Shown: positions 1 through 13,188, numbered from the stretch's first letter. The stretch is 64,000 bases of DNA from Siderastrea radians (GCA_964017195.1 OZ024891.1:4645494-4709493); one strand, 5' to 3'. Program-made: numbers and translations. The notes: generated from the sequence alone by a model not told the origin.

Positions 1-694
1 TCTCTGGTGAATGCAAAAAGTGAATAACTAGGTTTTTAATGCTATCAGTATTAGCGATATAGTTTTTAGATATTATAAAAATAATTATTAGTATTATTAA
101 ATTTTATAACTATTATTATTATTTTTAGATTTTAGACATTATAAATTTTAAATTTTAAATTTTAAATTTTGTAAATTTGTATCATAATGTAGAATACGCA
201 ATTCAGCTCTATGAGCTGCAAAGTATTTTAATAAAGTACCTACCTACCTACCTACCTACCACTACTACTACTCTACCACTACTACTACTACTACTACTAC
301 CACTACTAGTACTAGTACTACCACTACTACGCAGTCTATTCCTTTGTCCGTAGAATTGACCTCTGTTTCTAGCTCGCTTGAGTTTGCCCAAGGCAAACTG
401 TATTGCAGTCTTTCGCATAACAGGAAGTTCGAACTAAGCGGCAAGTTTGAATTATCGAGATTCTGTTGTATGCTATACTTGACAGAAACAAATTGAATGA
501 AGAAACAGTAAAAAACGTTGCCCAAACAGTGGACGCCCAAGGACCGCTCCCGGCGTTTGTATATGCCCACCACAAGATGGCGGTTAGCTTTTGTCTTCCC
601 TGAGATCGAGGTCGATTTGTACCAGCTTAAGAATTACTAAATGATAGGGACTTTAATAGCCAGAAATAACGCAGTAATGATAACTTCTCATTAG
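1..694. other. Region upstream of mucin-like exon, AT-rich, microsatellites
   Basis: No exon is recognised here. Positions 55-190 are very AT-rich with TTTAAATTTT-type runs. A compound microsatellite of CTAC then ACT units fills about 237-329. Open frames in 268-575 are produced mainly by the triplet repeat and are not supported as coding. The 5' exons of the mucin-like gene should lie here or left of the window, but I cannot place a signal peptide or start. Confidence 0.5.
237..329. repeat. CTAC/ACT microsatellite
   Basis: CTAC tetranucleotide repeats pass into ACT trinucleotide repeats with a few interruptions (AGT and CTC units). This is a simple-sequence tract. It creates artificial open frames, including a poly-Val stretch on the minus strand. 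Confidence 0.9.
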
Positions 695-3485
695 GAACTA
701 CATCAACCATTTCAACTGCCGGAACGTCATCAACCATGACAACTGCCGGAACGTCATCAACCATGACAACTGCTGGAACGTCATCAACCATGACAACTGT
801 CGGAACGTCATCAACCATGACAACTGACAAAACGTCATCAACCATGACAACTGCCGGAACGTCATCAATCATGACAACTGCCGGAACGTCATCAACCATG
901 ACAACTGCCGAAACGTCATCAACCATGACAAATGCCGGAACGTCATCAACCATGACAAATGCCGGAACGTCATCAACCATGACAACTGCCGGAACGTCAT
1001 CAACCATGACAAATGCCGGAACGTCATCAACCATGACAACTGCCGGAACGTCATCAACCATGACAACTGCCGGAACGTCATCAACCATGACAACTGTCGG
1101 AACGTCATCAACCATGACAACTGCCGGAACGTCATCAACCATGACAACTGCCGGAACGTCATCAACCATGACAACTGCCGGAACGTCATCAACCATGACA
1201 ACTGCCGGAACGTCATCAGCCATGACAACTGCTGGAACGTCATCAACCATGACAACTGTTGGAACGTCATCAACCATGACAACTGCCGGAACGTCATCAA
1301 CCATGACAAATGTTGGAACATCAGCAGGAAAGGAAATTCTTCAATATACGAGCAGGAACAACGAACATGGCAAAGAAGAGCAGAAAGATGAGCCCATGCC
1401 TGGATGGGTGATAGGTCTCTTTGTTGTTGGTTGTGTGGCTTCCCTGGCGATCACTGCGATTGTCATTAAACTGGTAAGTTCTGAAAACAAACATTTTCTT
1501 GATACTTGGATTGGTTTTCAATTGAGTGTCGGAAAACCAAAACCAAAGCAATTACTCTAACCAATCACAGAAACTCAAATAATCCAATGAACCAATCAGA
1601 ACTCGAAGCAAATACATATAACAAGCGCCAAGCGCGGGAAAACGCGTGCGGGCAGGTCACGATTGGTTTTGGTTTTACTTCTGATTGGTCGAGAAGGTGA
1701 CGCGAGTTTCTTAACCAAACTCAAAGCGTAGTAACGTAAAACCAAAACAAGCACGAATTAATTTCGACGCTCATTTGATAACCGCTCTTCAACAACCTGA
1801 CCTGTTTTGATAGTGATTATTAAATAACGTTATATCGTAAATAGAATAGATTTCTAAGCTATAGTCAAAGTTCTCCTTGCGACATGTGAAAACCCGTTTG
1901 AATTGTCACTTAAAAGCTGCAATTAAAAGCTCTCGTAAGCGACCGCGACCACTTTTGTGAACTACCTTCTGATCTTTCCTTTGTTTTTACGGCATTCACT
2001 TGTCGATCAATTTTGAGTAATACATAATCTAAGTGCTAAGCGTTCGTTGACTCAATTGTGCTTACGTGAACGTCTTCTGTGATAGGTAATAAAAAAGACT
2101 ATTTAATATTATTACTACAATGCCATTAGTAACATCAATATTTATATATGCCAAGCTTTTTACCAAAAAGCTCTCGAAGGCGTCCACTCTCGCTTACGAG
2201 AGCTTCGACTGTTTTCAATTTGCCTTTAATTTCTGTTTTTGTTTTTGTTCATCGAACCCATACAAAAACAACTTCCATATAACGCAGCAAAACCCAAGAA
2301 AGGTAGTGCATGGAATCCCGATTGCTCTTGTATTAGCATCAGTTATTATCGACTGAATGGCCAGGGAAACAACGACGACTTTAGGCTGGGGAAGTAGATT
2401 GGGTCAGAACTAGCGAGTAAAAAGGTTTGACACTGACTTTTTCCGGGTGTCTGGTTATCAACAAAAGACCCGAACGCTGACCGATCACATCGCCATCACA
2501 GAGAAATACAAATCTCTGGCGCCCGCATACGTCCCGTGCCACGTTTTTGAAATAATACGTATAACAATTTTACCAGCCTCTTAGCATGGGCATCCACGTG
2601 CTGTATTTTAAATCACGCAAAATAATAGTCATCTTTCAAACTGACAAACTAAAAGGCTGAAATTTCTTAGTAGTCATTAGCTGAAATGTTTTTAGCTAAC
2701 AAGTAAACACAAGTCAGTGTCAAACCTTTTACTTACAATGTTAACTCGTGACCACAACTTCTTAATTTTTAGGTCGCAGCAAGCTAGATGTAAAAAAAGG
2801 TATCGCAAGCCACCTATCAAAACCTCCAAAACTGTACCCCTTCGGATTGTTAGGTGACTTTAGAATCAAGTTTTACTCAGTTACAACACTTTTCACAACA
2901 TTTTCAGGTGGAGTGGATATACGGTCCAAACTTGTAGAACTTAATAGAGTTGCGTTTGTCGGGACCTGCTAATAGTTTTCATTTTTTTTAAATGTTTTAT
3001 TAGCATTAGTAATTATATACATGAAAAAGTAACAGTTAACTATACAAAGTACGTATAACAGAAGCGTTTTACAAGATATTACAAGGTATATAATCGAATT
3101 ACGATTGATTTTACCTACACAGCATAAATTTATTACCATACTTTAGTTAATTTCAAGGGAAAAGAAAGAAAAGGAACGAAAAAATTAGTATTTAAAGAAT
3201 ATGCACACGGTAAATAAAAAAAAAATAATTTGAAAGAAAAAGACAGAAAAATTTACGAAAGATTTCCATATATTTCATTTAACTTAGTAAGTTTGTTATT
3301 TTGAATAGCAATTTCTCTTTGTATATTTACTTTTTCCATTACGAGTGATAGAAAACTGTCGAAACAGAGTTTTCATATATAACTTACAATAAATATACAT
3401 ATTTTTTTCTTGAATTTCCCAGCGTTTCTTCAGGAAGAAGGCGGATCTAAAACCAGAGCAAGTCGTTGGAGACTCGGTTGCTTAA
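695..3485 (+). CDS. Mucin-like type I membrane protein, 3' exons (partial)
   Basis: I see two exons joined in phase 0: 695-1473 (after an ATTAG acceptor, ending at CTG|GTAAGT) and 3423-3485 (after a TTCCCAG acceptor, ending TAA). The first encodes a Thr/Ser-rich domain of 22 nine-residue units of the type MTTAGTSST plus degenerate flanking copies, then a charged juxtamembrane stretch (GKEEQKDE), then a hydrophobic segment of about 22 residues starting GWVIGLFVVG. The second supplies the tail RFFRKKADLKPEQVVGDSVA. The basic cluster right after the hydrophobic segment is a classic stop-transfer signal, which supports the splice. Dense Thr/Ser repeats suggest heavy O-glycosylation as in transmembrane mucins; that is inference. 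The N-terminus and signal peptide are not seen, so the family is unknown. The first exon could also be preceded by further repeat exons. Confidence 0.7.
719..1330 (+). repeat. 27-bp coding minisatellite (MTTAGTSST units)
   Basis: About 22.5 tandem copies of a 27-bp unit (start ATGACAACTGCCGGAACG). Copies differ by one or a few substitutions (GCC/GTC/GAC, ACT/AAT) and no indel breaks the frame, as expected of a coding VNTR kept in frame. The unit contains no stop in several frames, so the minus strand also shows long artificial ORFs across it. Confidence 0.95.
1500..1700. repeat. Dispersed repeat with CCAAT boxes and an E2F-like site
   Basis: Intronic block of the mucin-like gene. It holds AACCAATCA-type motifs at about 1558-1600, AAACCAAAACC, the motif AGCGCGGGAAAA at about 1631-1642, and ATTGGTTTTGGTTTTAC, the inverted counterpart of the first motif. 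Similar CCAAT-rich wording recurs near 61140-61180, which suggests an interspersed element rather than a local promoter. Confidence 0.4.
2417..2732. mobile_element. MITE-like element with about 22-bp inverted ends
   Basis: The left end reads GTAAAAAGGTTTGACACTGA and the right end is its reverse complement with one base missing (AAGTCAGTGTCAAACCTTTT AC). The 316-bp interval between has no open frame. It lies in the last intron of the mucin-like gene. No clear target duplication is visible, so the superfamily is unassigned. Confidence 0.6.
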
Positions 3486-6400
3486 CTACGTGTTCATCAG
3501 GCGTTACGAGAGATGTTTTAAAACATCGGTCAATGTAAATACTATAAGTTAAACGAACAGTAGAAGTAGGTATATCGTACAGCATACGTGTATGACTTAT
3601 TTGTGCCAGCTACATAAAGTACAACACGAGGCTATCCTAACAGGTTTCGCCCTCCTGGGAGCTCAAGGGTGCTCAGCATTTTATTCGCATACCTTTTTGC
3701 AGAACTACCACAAGGCAATTCTGTGTATGTTACCTGGCCCAAATAATTGTGACTCATAGATGCTGATATTGAATTTCAGTTTCTCTCGCTTCTTTAAGAA
3801 AACACTCAAGGATTTTACGCGTAGTAGTTATTAAAAATGTTGAAGTGATTGCCTCACCTGTTTTAATTTCCACTTCGAGACTGGCCATAGTGTAATTTGT
3901 TGATTTTGTTTTTTCTCTCTATGTATACACAATTTTCTACTCGAACGAGGAAGCCGAACCCTAATAAGCCTTTTGGTTATTTCTTTATTCAAGCTTCCTC
4001 GCTATAATAATTTGAAGACTCTTTTCCGCCATTTTTTTCTCATGATTTTTCTTACTTGCAAAAATGTGCCGAGACATTTTATCATTTCCTTACACTGTGA
4101 TTGGTTGTCGTCTTGAGATTCAGGGTTTTGCTGTGTTTGGCATCAAAAGTGACCTCTCTGCAAGGGTATCTTCGTGGAGATTAATGAGACCAGTATGATT
4201 ATGTGAGATCGAGAAGAATTCCGAGCTCTAAACGGTTCCCATATAAATAGTTGTTTCTAATGACAAGAGACCGGCTTGACAATTCGCCCCAAAATGTTAC
4301 AGCTCAGTCCGGTGTGACTTTTTTCCAATTATATGAGAAAAACTTCCCGTATCCGTACGACTCAAACCCCCCGAAGGGACACTGTTACCAATGTTTAGGA
4401 CAACTTTGAAAAGCTAAAACACATATTCTAATCAGAGGAAACCCAAAAATACTGCTCGAGTTTCGTTTAAAAATACCCTTCCAGTTCTTTGTTTGGCTGT
4501 GGATCGCTAGGATGGAAATGGATTGCAACTTGAAAACATCAGGCTGATGTTTGCAAGTTTTTTTTCTTTGTTTCTTGCAAAAATCGCCAGAAACTGACTA
4601 TGGTTTGTTCTTCCTTTGAGAAAAGCATTTGATTTCCTTCTTTTGACGTCATTCTTTGAGTATTCTGTGTACGAGAAAAGGCATTTAACTTAAATTTCAG
4701 CACATTTTTTACCCCAATTACATTTTTTACTTCCTTGAACTTGCGCCCTTGTGGCTTCCCCGCTCGCAGCTCGGATGGCACCATTCGCAATTCTTTGCAC
4801 GTGCTTCACTATCCTAAAACAAAAATAACGACCGATCGCAGTTTCGAACGTTCATATCCTCTTTTAGGACTTGACTGCTGTTACAGCCAGTCATATGAGT
4901 TGTCGTAGTAGCTGAAGGCTGCAGGGGAGTGGTTTATTAGGACATAGTCTGGATCTGATATACTAAGTTTAGAATATCTCCACACCTTGAACATACTCCT
5001 CTTCCACAATGTTGTCGAAAGTAGTTATTATTACATTGCTCGTTTCGATAGTTTTTACTGCTTAGCAAAGTCAACACAAACTTTTTAGTACAGTCCTTTC
5101 TAGGAACACTCGGTGGAATTTGTTCCAAAGATGCACCTGTTAGAATCTCTGGATTGACATACTCTTACTCTTCTTATGTTTGGAACCGCGGAACAAAATG
5201 AGGAAAATTGTAATGTCATTGACATTACAATTACCGTGGCTACTCTTGCACCGAAATTTAATTGCATTCGTGAGAGATGTACGCTTAAAGTAATGATGAC
5301 GAAGGTTAGAGAGTCGACGAAACTGGATGTGAGGTATTGATCATGAATGGAAACCAGAAGAGTTCGAGGGTGACAGCGCAAAGACATCGATAAGGAAGTA
5401 CTAGACTTGGGGGAAATGGTCGAAATTTCAAATTCACTGAGAGTCGAGGAGCTGCCTCGTTCCCAGGCGCGTTCTAGCGGATTTCAGATCGAGCACGAGA
5501 TTGACTGAGTGCAAAGGAGCATGGGACGGGCGAAGGAGAGAACGCCATTTTTTGCTTGACTCTTCCCAAGGTCCTTTGCGCCAGTGCTAAACCTTCCCAT
5601 GTTCCATTACGCGAGCTAATCATCGGCCTCTACTTTCTGCTTTTTTCCGACACATTTGAGACGCTTGGGTACGAGGCAGGTCGAGAATAGGCAATGGATA
5701 GTAGAAGAGAGTCAATGAGAGTAAAACAGTGACCGTGAGTTTAATTAAACGCAAGAGGTCACATCAGAAAAATTAACTTTTGAACTCGTTTACAGCGCAA
5801 GAGAGTTAACGCAGGCTCAAGAGAGTTGTCGGTCAGAGGGAAGCGATGCCTTTAAACCCACAGAAGGGCAGACGAAGAGAGTACATGGGATTCAATTGGT
5901 TCGAAAGTTTGCTATGATTTGCTATGATCTAGTCCTCTAGTCAGTTTTGGCTAATCTAAAAGGTTTGGTCAGTTTACGTTTGGAGTTGTGCGACCTTTAC
6001 TGTCCCGCCAAAATGCAGTGATCTTGTGCTGCCTGAAAACAGTCACAGTGCATCTCTAACATCTCTTGCATTGCATGCATCAAAGGCCTGGGACAAACAC
6101 CGTACTTCCGTGATTCGAACTCAGATCAATTCAGCCAACTAAGCTCATATGAAGTTCGGCGTTTGGCATGGTCAAGTTCGAATGACTGTCATTTGGATCG
6201 GATGAGTCGATCTCCACGGCTGCTGTAGCCGCGGTTAACGGCTAAAGTTCGACTTTGGGTCAAACGCGCAACGTAATGCATGAATTCGTGCAGTGTGTGT
6301 GTTTTTTAAAGGAGCTCGTGATTGGTTTTAAGGGCAATTGTACAAGGCATGCATACAAACAAAAGCGTGGCAGCAAAAACCTGGTTTTTGAGTCGCAACA

Positions 6401-7069
6401 TTTTCGTCTCGGAGTTTGCCCTTTAGTTTCAGCAAAAACGGAACTTTCCGAAAACGCTTAAGTCACAACTAATTAAGTAGTCTCCCGCAGTATTGTGGGT
6501 GCCACTGAGGCATGAGCACAAGACTGCAAAAGTTCCAAAAAACGCTTGGGAACCAGGGGCGTAAACACATCTTTCGAGTTGCATTTATTCCTAAGTAAAG
6601 GTTCAGTTTCCAGCCGTTTCGTGCCCTCCCGTTTCAAGGATGAATAATGCACTCTCTCAACGGCTAAAAACAAACCTATCCCTAACCTGGACGCAGATGT
6701 TTTATCTGTTTTCGAGACACTGAAAACTGGGGCTTTCTAAGACATAATATTGTAGACTGGGCCTAAATCTGATAAACTCTGTAAAACGTTTTTACAGTAT
6801 CTATCCACCGTCATTTTTAAATTGTCGCTTTATCAAGTGGCAATTATCTTGACCTTGATTCCGTTGAAATACCGAGGGATGGCTCTTTTACGTGTTCATT
6901 TTGCCCAAGCAAGCGCCGGCGGCTAAGAGGGCCAGAGGGGGAATGACTCGCCCAAAATTGGTTCACTGGACATTGAGGCTTGCCCCCAGAATCCCATGCG
7001 TTCCTTCTCCTTTCTAGGAGGGAGATTTTTGGTGTTGCGTTACTTGACGTTCGAAGCGCAGCATCCAAG
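3486..7069. other. Intergenic, no gene recognised
   Basis: This stretch holds the 3' flank of the mucin-like gene and the 5' flank of CTR9. I found no exon with a recognisable protein. Open frames at 4539-4790, 5100-5387 and 6844-7104 are short, have no splice-supported extension and no familiar motif. A perfect palindrome lies at 5206-5232. The 200 bp before the CTR9 start are GC-richer and probably promoter and 5' UTR. Confidence 0.5.
5206..5232. repeat. Perfect 13-bp-arm palindrome
   Basis: The arms are AATTGTAATGTCA and TGACATTACAATT around a single T. Such a structure could extrude as a cruciform or bind a dimeric factor. No neighbouring gene feature explains it. Confidence 0.8.
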
Positions 7070-10000
7070 ATGGCGACCTCCATCGAGATTCCTCTCAGAG
7101 ACACAGAAGACGAGGTAAAGCAGAATTTTCTTGATCACTTCTCAGTTTCATGGTTTCGTTTAGAATTCGAGAATTCTGCTTCTGTCGTTAGGTTATAGAG
7201 CTTCAGTTTGACCAGCTGCCTGAAGGTGACGAAGTTCTAAGTATTTTACGGCAAGAAAATGCTCAACTTAACATATGGATCACGCTTGCGGTAAGCAGAA
7301 AATTTATGGAGGTTTATTGCCGATCGCTGCTATCTACGGTTAAGAATGAATCGTTTTTAGATGAGCTTTTGGTTGTTGAAGGTTTTTGTACATCTTTTCA
7401 ATCCGTTGGGTAAAAAATTATGAAAAGCCCTTAAAAGCATTTTGCTAGGGGAGTAAAAACATAAGGTTGAAATGTGCATGTAAACTCAGCTTAATAAGTG
7501 TCTTTAGCTTTTCTTTTCAACTGCAGCTGTGTGGGTAATGTTGGATCTTAGGAAGTCTAATACTATGTCATAAGAGATTGTTTGGAGTTTCAAGTGACAA
7601 TACTTAGTAATAAACTAAAGTGAAAAAGTTGTCAAATTAAAAGAAACCCAATCGCATGGCGCTGTTTTCTACCATGTTAGTTTTACTACGGCTGCACATG
7701 TTTCAGGTGGTGAATCAGTTATATAATTGCAACACTTAAGTTCCCAGAACAAAGGACTCTGTTAAGAATCTAGCACTGAAATTCTGAGAAAATTGTGTCT
7801 TGTCATTTCTTGATCAAGAGAGGTTGAGATAGTCTCTAGCAGGCAATAAGCAATAAAGTAGGGTCTGCCCAATGTGCGAGGCAGTGAGCCATGCGAGTCA
7901 TGCGAGTCACAGTGCGAGCCATGCAAGTCAGGCGAGCCAGGATGCGAGTCATGATTTTAACGCTAGAAAATGTTTTCAAAACATGTTGTTGAGCAATATA
8001 AATAAAATAAAATAAAATAAAAAATAGCGACGCTTTCGTGATTCTGAAAACGTGTAAAATAATACTGCATGCCGAAAATATACTCATTGCGTGTTAGGCT
8101 CAATGTATACATTGTGTTTTGCTGCTTGGAACATCAAACGAGCGCACATTTCGACGAAAAATAGCGTCAAAGACGAGTATATGTGTCGATTGCAAAACGA
8201 TTAATCGAGTTTTGGATATACATGTAAACATCAACATATGAAAAAGATATTTAATAAGATTACAAATTACATACACTACCCGAAGTAACGCATTCTCTAT
8301 TAGTCTTTTCAGAACACGGCTGCGACAGTTCGCGGCATTTTGCCAATACTGTTCCATTTTATTGTCTGTTTACTTATATTTTCTATTTTTGTATTTTTGT
8401 CTCCTGTGTGGGTGTGGGGGGGGGGGGGCGGGGGAAGCTGGCAGGGCTAAGCGTCTTTATTGGAGGGGTGCACAAATATTGCGTCTCAATTATAAATCAC
8501 AACCTCTAAAATAAAAGAAAAGAAATTCTTAAGCATCTGAACTAATGAAAGATGAGTCCGTAATGAAGCTTACAAACCTATGTCTTTTTTCTGTTGTTCA
8601 GTCAAAGGCGTTTCGATCAACAACGTCATTCCAATTTTGTACGGGCAAATAAAAGAATTTCTGGGCAATTTTCCCATGCGTGCATAACGTGGACAAAAGA
8701 AGAATGTTCTTTTAATCCAGGACTTCGTTATAGTCCTGTAGATACTTGTGCATACTTATTTTATTTATTTATTTTCTTTATTTTTTTTACTTTTTATTTT
8801 TTTAATTTTTTGCTTGACTCGCATGGCTCGCACTATGACTCGCATGGCTCGCATGGCTCGCACTATGACTCGCATGACTCGCACTATGACTCGCATGGCT
8901 CGCTGGCTCGCATGTTAGTAAAACTCAATAAAGTACAATGCAACTTTATGATCAACAGCTCCAGTATTACAAGCAAGGGAAAACTGATGATTTTGTCAAA
9001 CTACTTGAAGCTGCAAGAACAGGCAAGTCAGAGTTTCAGAGATATACTGCTCTGTAATTGCCATAATCATTGTGATCTAATTTACCACTTGTGCATTAGG
9101 GTAGCTTGGGAATGACTACGGCAAAATATCCTCGTGCGATTAGCATACTAATGAATAGTTAGTGCATTTTTGCGGATAATTTTTGGCTTTCATCACCATG
9201 CTCTTATTCAAATGATTAATGATGGGGAAGCAAGACTGGAAAAGCCTGTTTTGTATCTTCTAGACTTTGGTTTTCTGATATTGTTGTGTGTGAAATAACA
9301 GGCCAGTATATTTAAGGTCTCTGGTTTTTCTCACATTGGGGGATCAGATTTTTTTCTTTGAAATCCAATGTTTGTGAAGAAGTGAATACAATATTATTAA
9401 CATAAGCTTATTACATTTTATCATAACATTACATTCTACTGCTCAAGTTTCAATTTGTGTGTCCTCTTACATTTATATTCTTCTGGTAATTATATCAGAT
9501 GCCAATCGTAACTACCGTGACAGTAAAGTGGGACAGATGGTGTGCCTGGACACTCTTGCCGCCTTCTATGTCCAACAGGCAAGAAAGGAGAGGAACAAAG
9601 AGACTAAGAAGGAACTTTTTACAAAGGTATTTTAGTAATCACTTTACTAGACATTCACTGCACAGTGTTCAATCTAGGCTGCGTCTTTGTGTCATTGACG
9701 CGGTAAATCATAGCCTGACGCAAAATGAAGTTATCGTGGGGTCATACTGACGCAAAAAAAACAAAAATAAAAAAAAAACAAGTTACCTCACATAGAAGTA
9801 CTTACAGAGAAGCAGGCATTCGGCAATAAATAAAAGTAAAACGCGCGCTTACGAGTACTTTTTGTGTCAGGCGTTCCACGCAATTCCGAGAGAGACTAGA
9901 GCCCACATTTCGACATTTTGCAAGCGTTGCTTCTGCCATCGATGTTTTTCATGGTTGGGTTTTTCTTTCTTTGTAAAATTAACATGAAACGACAACAAAA

Positions 10001-13000
10001 GCTAACATTTTTAATCGAAAAGAGAAGGGCCGTTGAACCTCCTGAGAAAGATGAAGGACCAGAGAAGGATGGTGAAAGATCGGAAGAGAGTGCGATAAGT
10101 GTCACTAAGCTAGAAGTCAACTTCACGAGCCAACTGCCAAAACATGATTTGAAGTTAAGCTTACAATAGTTACTGGTGATAAGGAAGCATGAACTGAATA
10201 AATTAAGCTTAAGTGTTTTTCATCATTTTTTAATTTAAAATTAGTCTGACTGTCATTTTTTAAAAATAGGTTTTAGCTTTATGTACCATACCACCTGCAG
10301 CAGTGCGGTATGTTCATGTAATCCGACTTTTCACTTCAATAAAGAAATCAAACTGTGAAAAACATAAAGAATTGGAAACGTATTCTTTGAATGGTTTTGA
10401 TGATGTTAATTTTCCAAAGTTTTTTTTTTTGTATATCATAGTTTGACCCGGACCATTTCTAAAATGACCCAATTTAAAATGTGGGACATATGACCCACTT
10501 TGACTAATTTCTAGATTGAACACTGACTGCATTTTTTTTGCAGATATGTGAATCTGACTGGCTAATTGTCGTTAATTTTTTGCTTGTATAATCTAACTTC
10601 AGTTCAAGGTATGTACACTGTAACACAGTATTTGTTCACTTTTAGGCAACATCATTGTATTCCACAGCAGATAAAATCGACATGTATGAGCAGGTAACTC
10701 CCGATCTTTTTCTATTACTGTATTTACCCGCGTATAGGCCGCACTTTTTTCAAGGAAAAAAATGTTCAAAATTTGGGGTGCGGCTTATACGCGGGTACAA
10801 GAGTTTTGAGCTCATTAATATGCAACATTTCCCGACACACACAGAGTCAACAAAGTTACTGAAAGCTTGACAGTTTGATTGAATGTATCGTATGAGGTCA
10901 AGTTAATCCATGTCTTCGAAGAATTTTGCTTCTCTCCGCTGCAATGAGTGTATCTAGTTTCCGAATATGTTTGTTATTGGATGAAGTCCACCGAAGTTTG
11001 CATGTCAAGCCGCGAAGCCCTTTGGATGCCGTTCACGTGAAACCGCGTTTGTTTATTTGCCGAACTACACGAAAAATACACCGAACCCGTCATAAAAAGA
11101 AAAAGTCATAAATGAAACTGACATAAAATATCACAGTTTCGAAGTGTAACACACATTGTCATGTCTTCAGCGATAAATAAGACTGAGGTGATTTATTTTT
11201 ACCCCTACGCACGTTAATTTGCATACGTCAAAAGCGAAATTTGAAACCTTGTTAAAATTACGCAATGCGTAACGCAACGATGCTTTTGATACAACTCTCA
11301 CGCTCGACAGACGTTTTGCCTTCCTGTTTCACCTGTAATTGTGTAAATTCTTAAACAATTGGAAATTTAGCATCGCTGATACAAAGCTTGTCACTACGCT
11401 GAGTCCATGAAATGCCTGTTTTACGCAACAACAGGGAAAAGCTTGCGTTTTTTTTCGAGCGACTTTACGTTAGAGCGTTTTGTCAAATAGCCGTTTTGAG
11501 AATTATCGCAACAATTTCCGTAACATTAAAAACTCAAAGTGGTTAATTTACCCTATGAGGAAAGGAGCAGCGAATTCTAAACGCATGTGTATCATTTGTC
11601 ATTATTTGATCGCACAAAACGGCGACGCTTGCACCTCATTTTTCGACACACTTGTTGGATCTGTCAACAATAACGCTCGCGATCAAGTTCGGTCTGTTTG
11701 TCCGATTCATTTCTCGTTAGATCACTCAAGCGACAAGCTCATTAGTTTCTCGACTCGAAACTGTATAGTTAAGAAATAATTTTTTTCCCCAAGATTAGGT
11801 CACAAGTTTGGGGTGCGGCCTATACGCGGGTAAATACGGTACTTCAGTAGAAGAAATCAAAAAAATATGTCGCGTGTTTCATTGCATAATGTGTGGCTAT
11901 CATCTTACTGTTATGTTACTACAACATGTCACTAAGGCAATTTAGTAGTGATGGTAAGCTGTTGGACTTGTCTCATACACCTTTTCACACTAAGCAAGTA
12001 AAGGGCATTAACCCTTTAATCCCAGTGTCAGCATATCAACTCTCCTTACTGGTTGCAATACATTTGGTGTTAGTCATGCTAATTGGGAGAAGTTGTTCGA
12101 ATATCAAGAGTTTATCCCTGTGATCATTTCCTTAATTCTCGACTCCTGAGCACTTAATTGTGCATTGATATTACAAGGAGAAATTTGATGCTGATCACCA
12201 CTGGGGCTTAAAGGGTTAAAGAACTTGCGTCACTGTCCAAAAAGAGTAGGGGACATTGCACCTGGTGTTGTGGTACGGCCTGTTAACTTTCATTCAAAGG
12301 ACTTGGTGGGAGGATTGAGATTACAAATGGACAGATAGTTGTTGCCATGCCAACTACTGATCTCATCCTTTATTTATTGTAAAATGAATAAGTGTTTGAG
12401 AAATACACTGTAAGTTATGAATAATATTGTCATTACCAACAACTTTATAAAAAAAATAATTAAAATTTATATAGCTCAAATTACAAACTTTAGCAAGCAA
12501 TTTGACTACCCTGACTTCAACTGAGGGTGTCAAGTTCAGCATGTGCTCTGCCATTTCGTGTTATTAAGAATTAAAAGACACTGGACAGTTGGTCAGGGTA
12601 CATTGAACAAGCTTTTCATGATTACTGAGGGTACTTTATATCTAACTTCAATTAAATATTGATGTTTTTCTTCCAGAACCACTTGCTTGGCAGGGCATAC
12701 TTCTGTCTTCTTGAAGGAGATAAGATGGAACAGGCCGATGCACAGTTCAACTTTGTGTTGGCTCAGGTACTTGACAAAGTTATGATATTATCTCAGATGC
12801 AAAACTTATTGCCTGAAATAGTCAACTTGCCATAATAAGAACCAACTACACTGTAGTCAAGATGCATTACAGCACATATTCTATTACTCTCCCTGTTTAC
12901 TCGTAATTCACTTGTACCTACCAATACAGTTACTGGATTTGTACTTGTTTCTTGCAAAAAAGTGGTAAGTTAACTCACTGACTCTGCAGTAAGGTTACAT

Positions 13001-13188
13001 CTTAGCATCTTCCTTGAAAACAAGCATTTGGTAACAAGGATGTATTCTACACTTAGGGAGTATCTGAAGGGGTGGATGGTTTCTTTTTTGAAAAATGTAA
13101 AATCATCCATCCATCCATCCATCCATCCATCTCCATCCTTCCATTCATCCTTGCATCCATCCATCCATCCATCCATCCATCCATCCAT

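Noticed and set aside
627..1321. Long minus-strand ORFs with VDDVPAVVM and WLMTFRQLS repeats
   Set aside because: They are reverse-frame readings of the 27-bp minisatellite. The plus frame leads into a transmembrane segment and a spliced tail, so it is the coding one.
8594..9115. 173-codon plus-strand ORF
   Set aside because: It runs through the decamer array and crosses CTR9 exon 3 in the wrong frame; no start context or domain.
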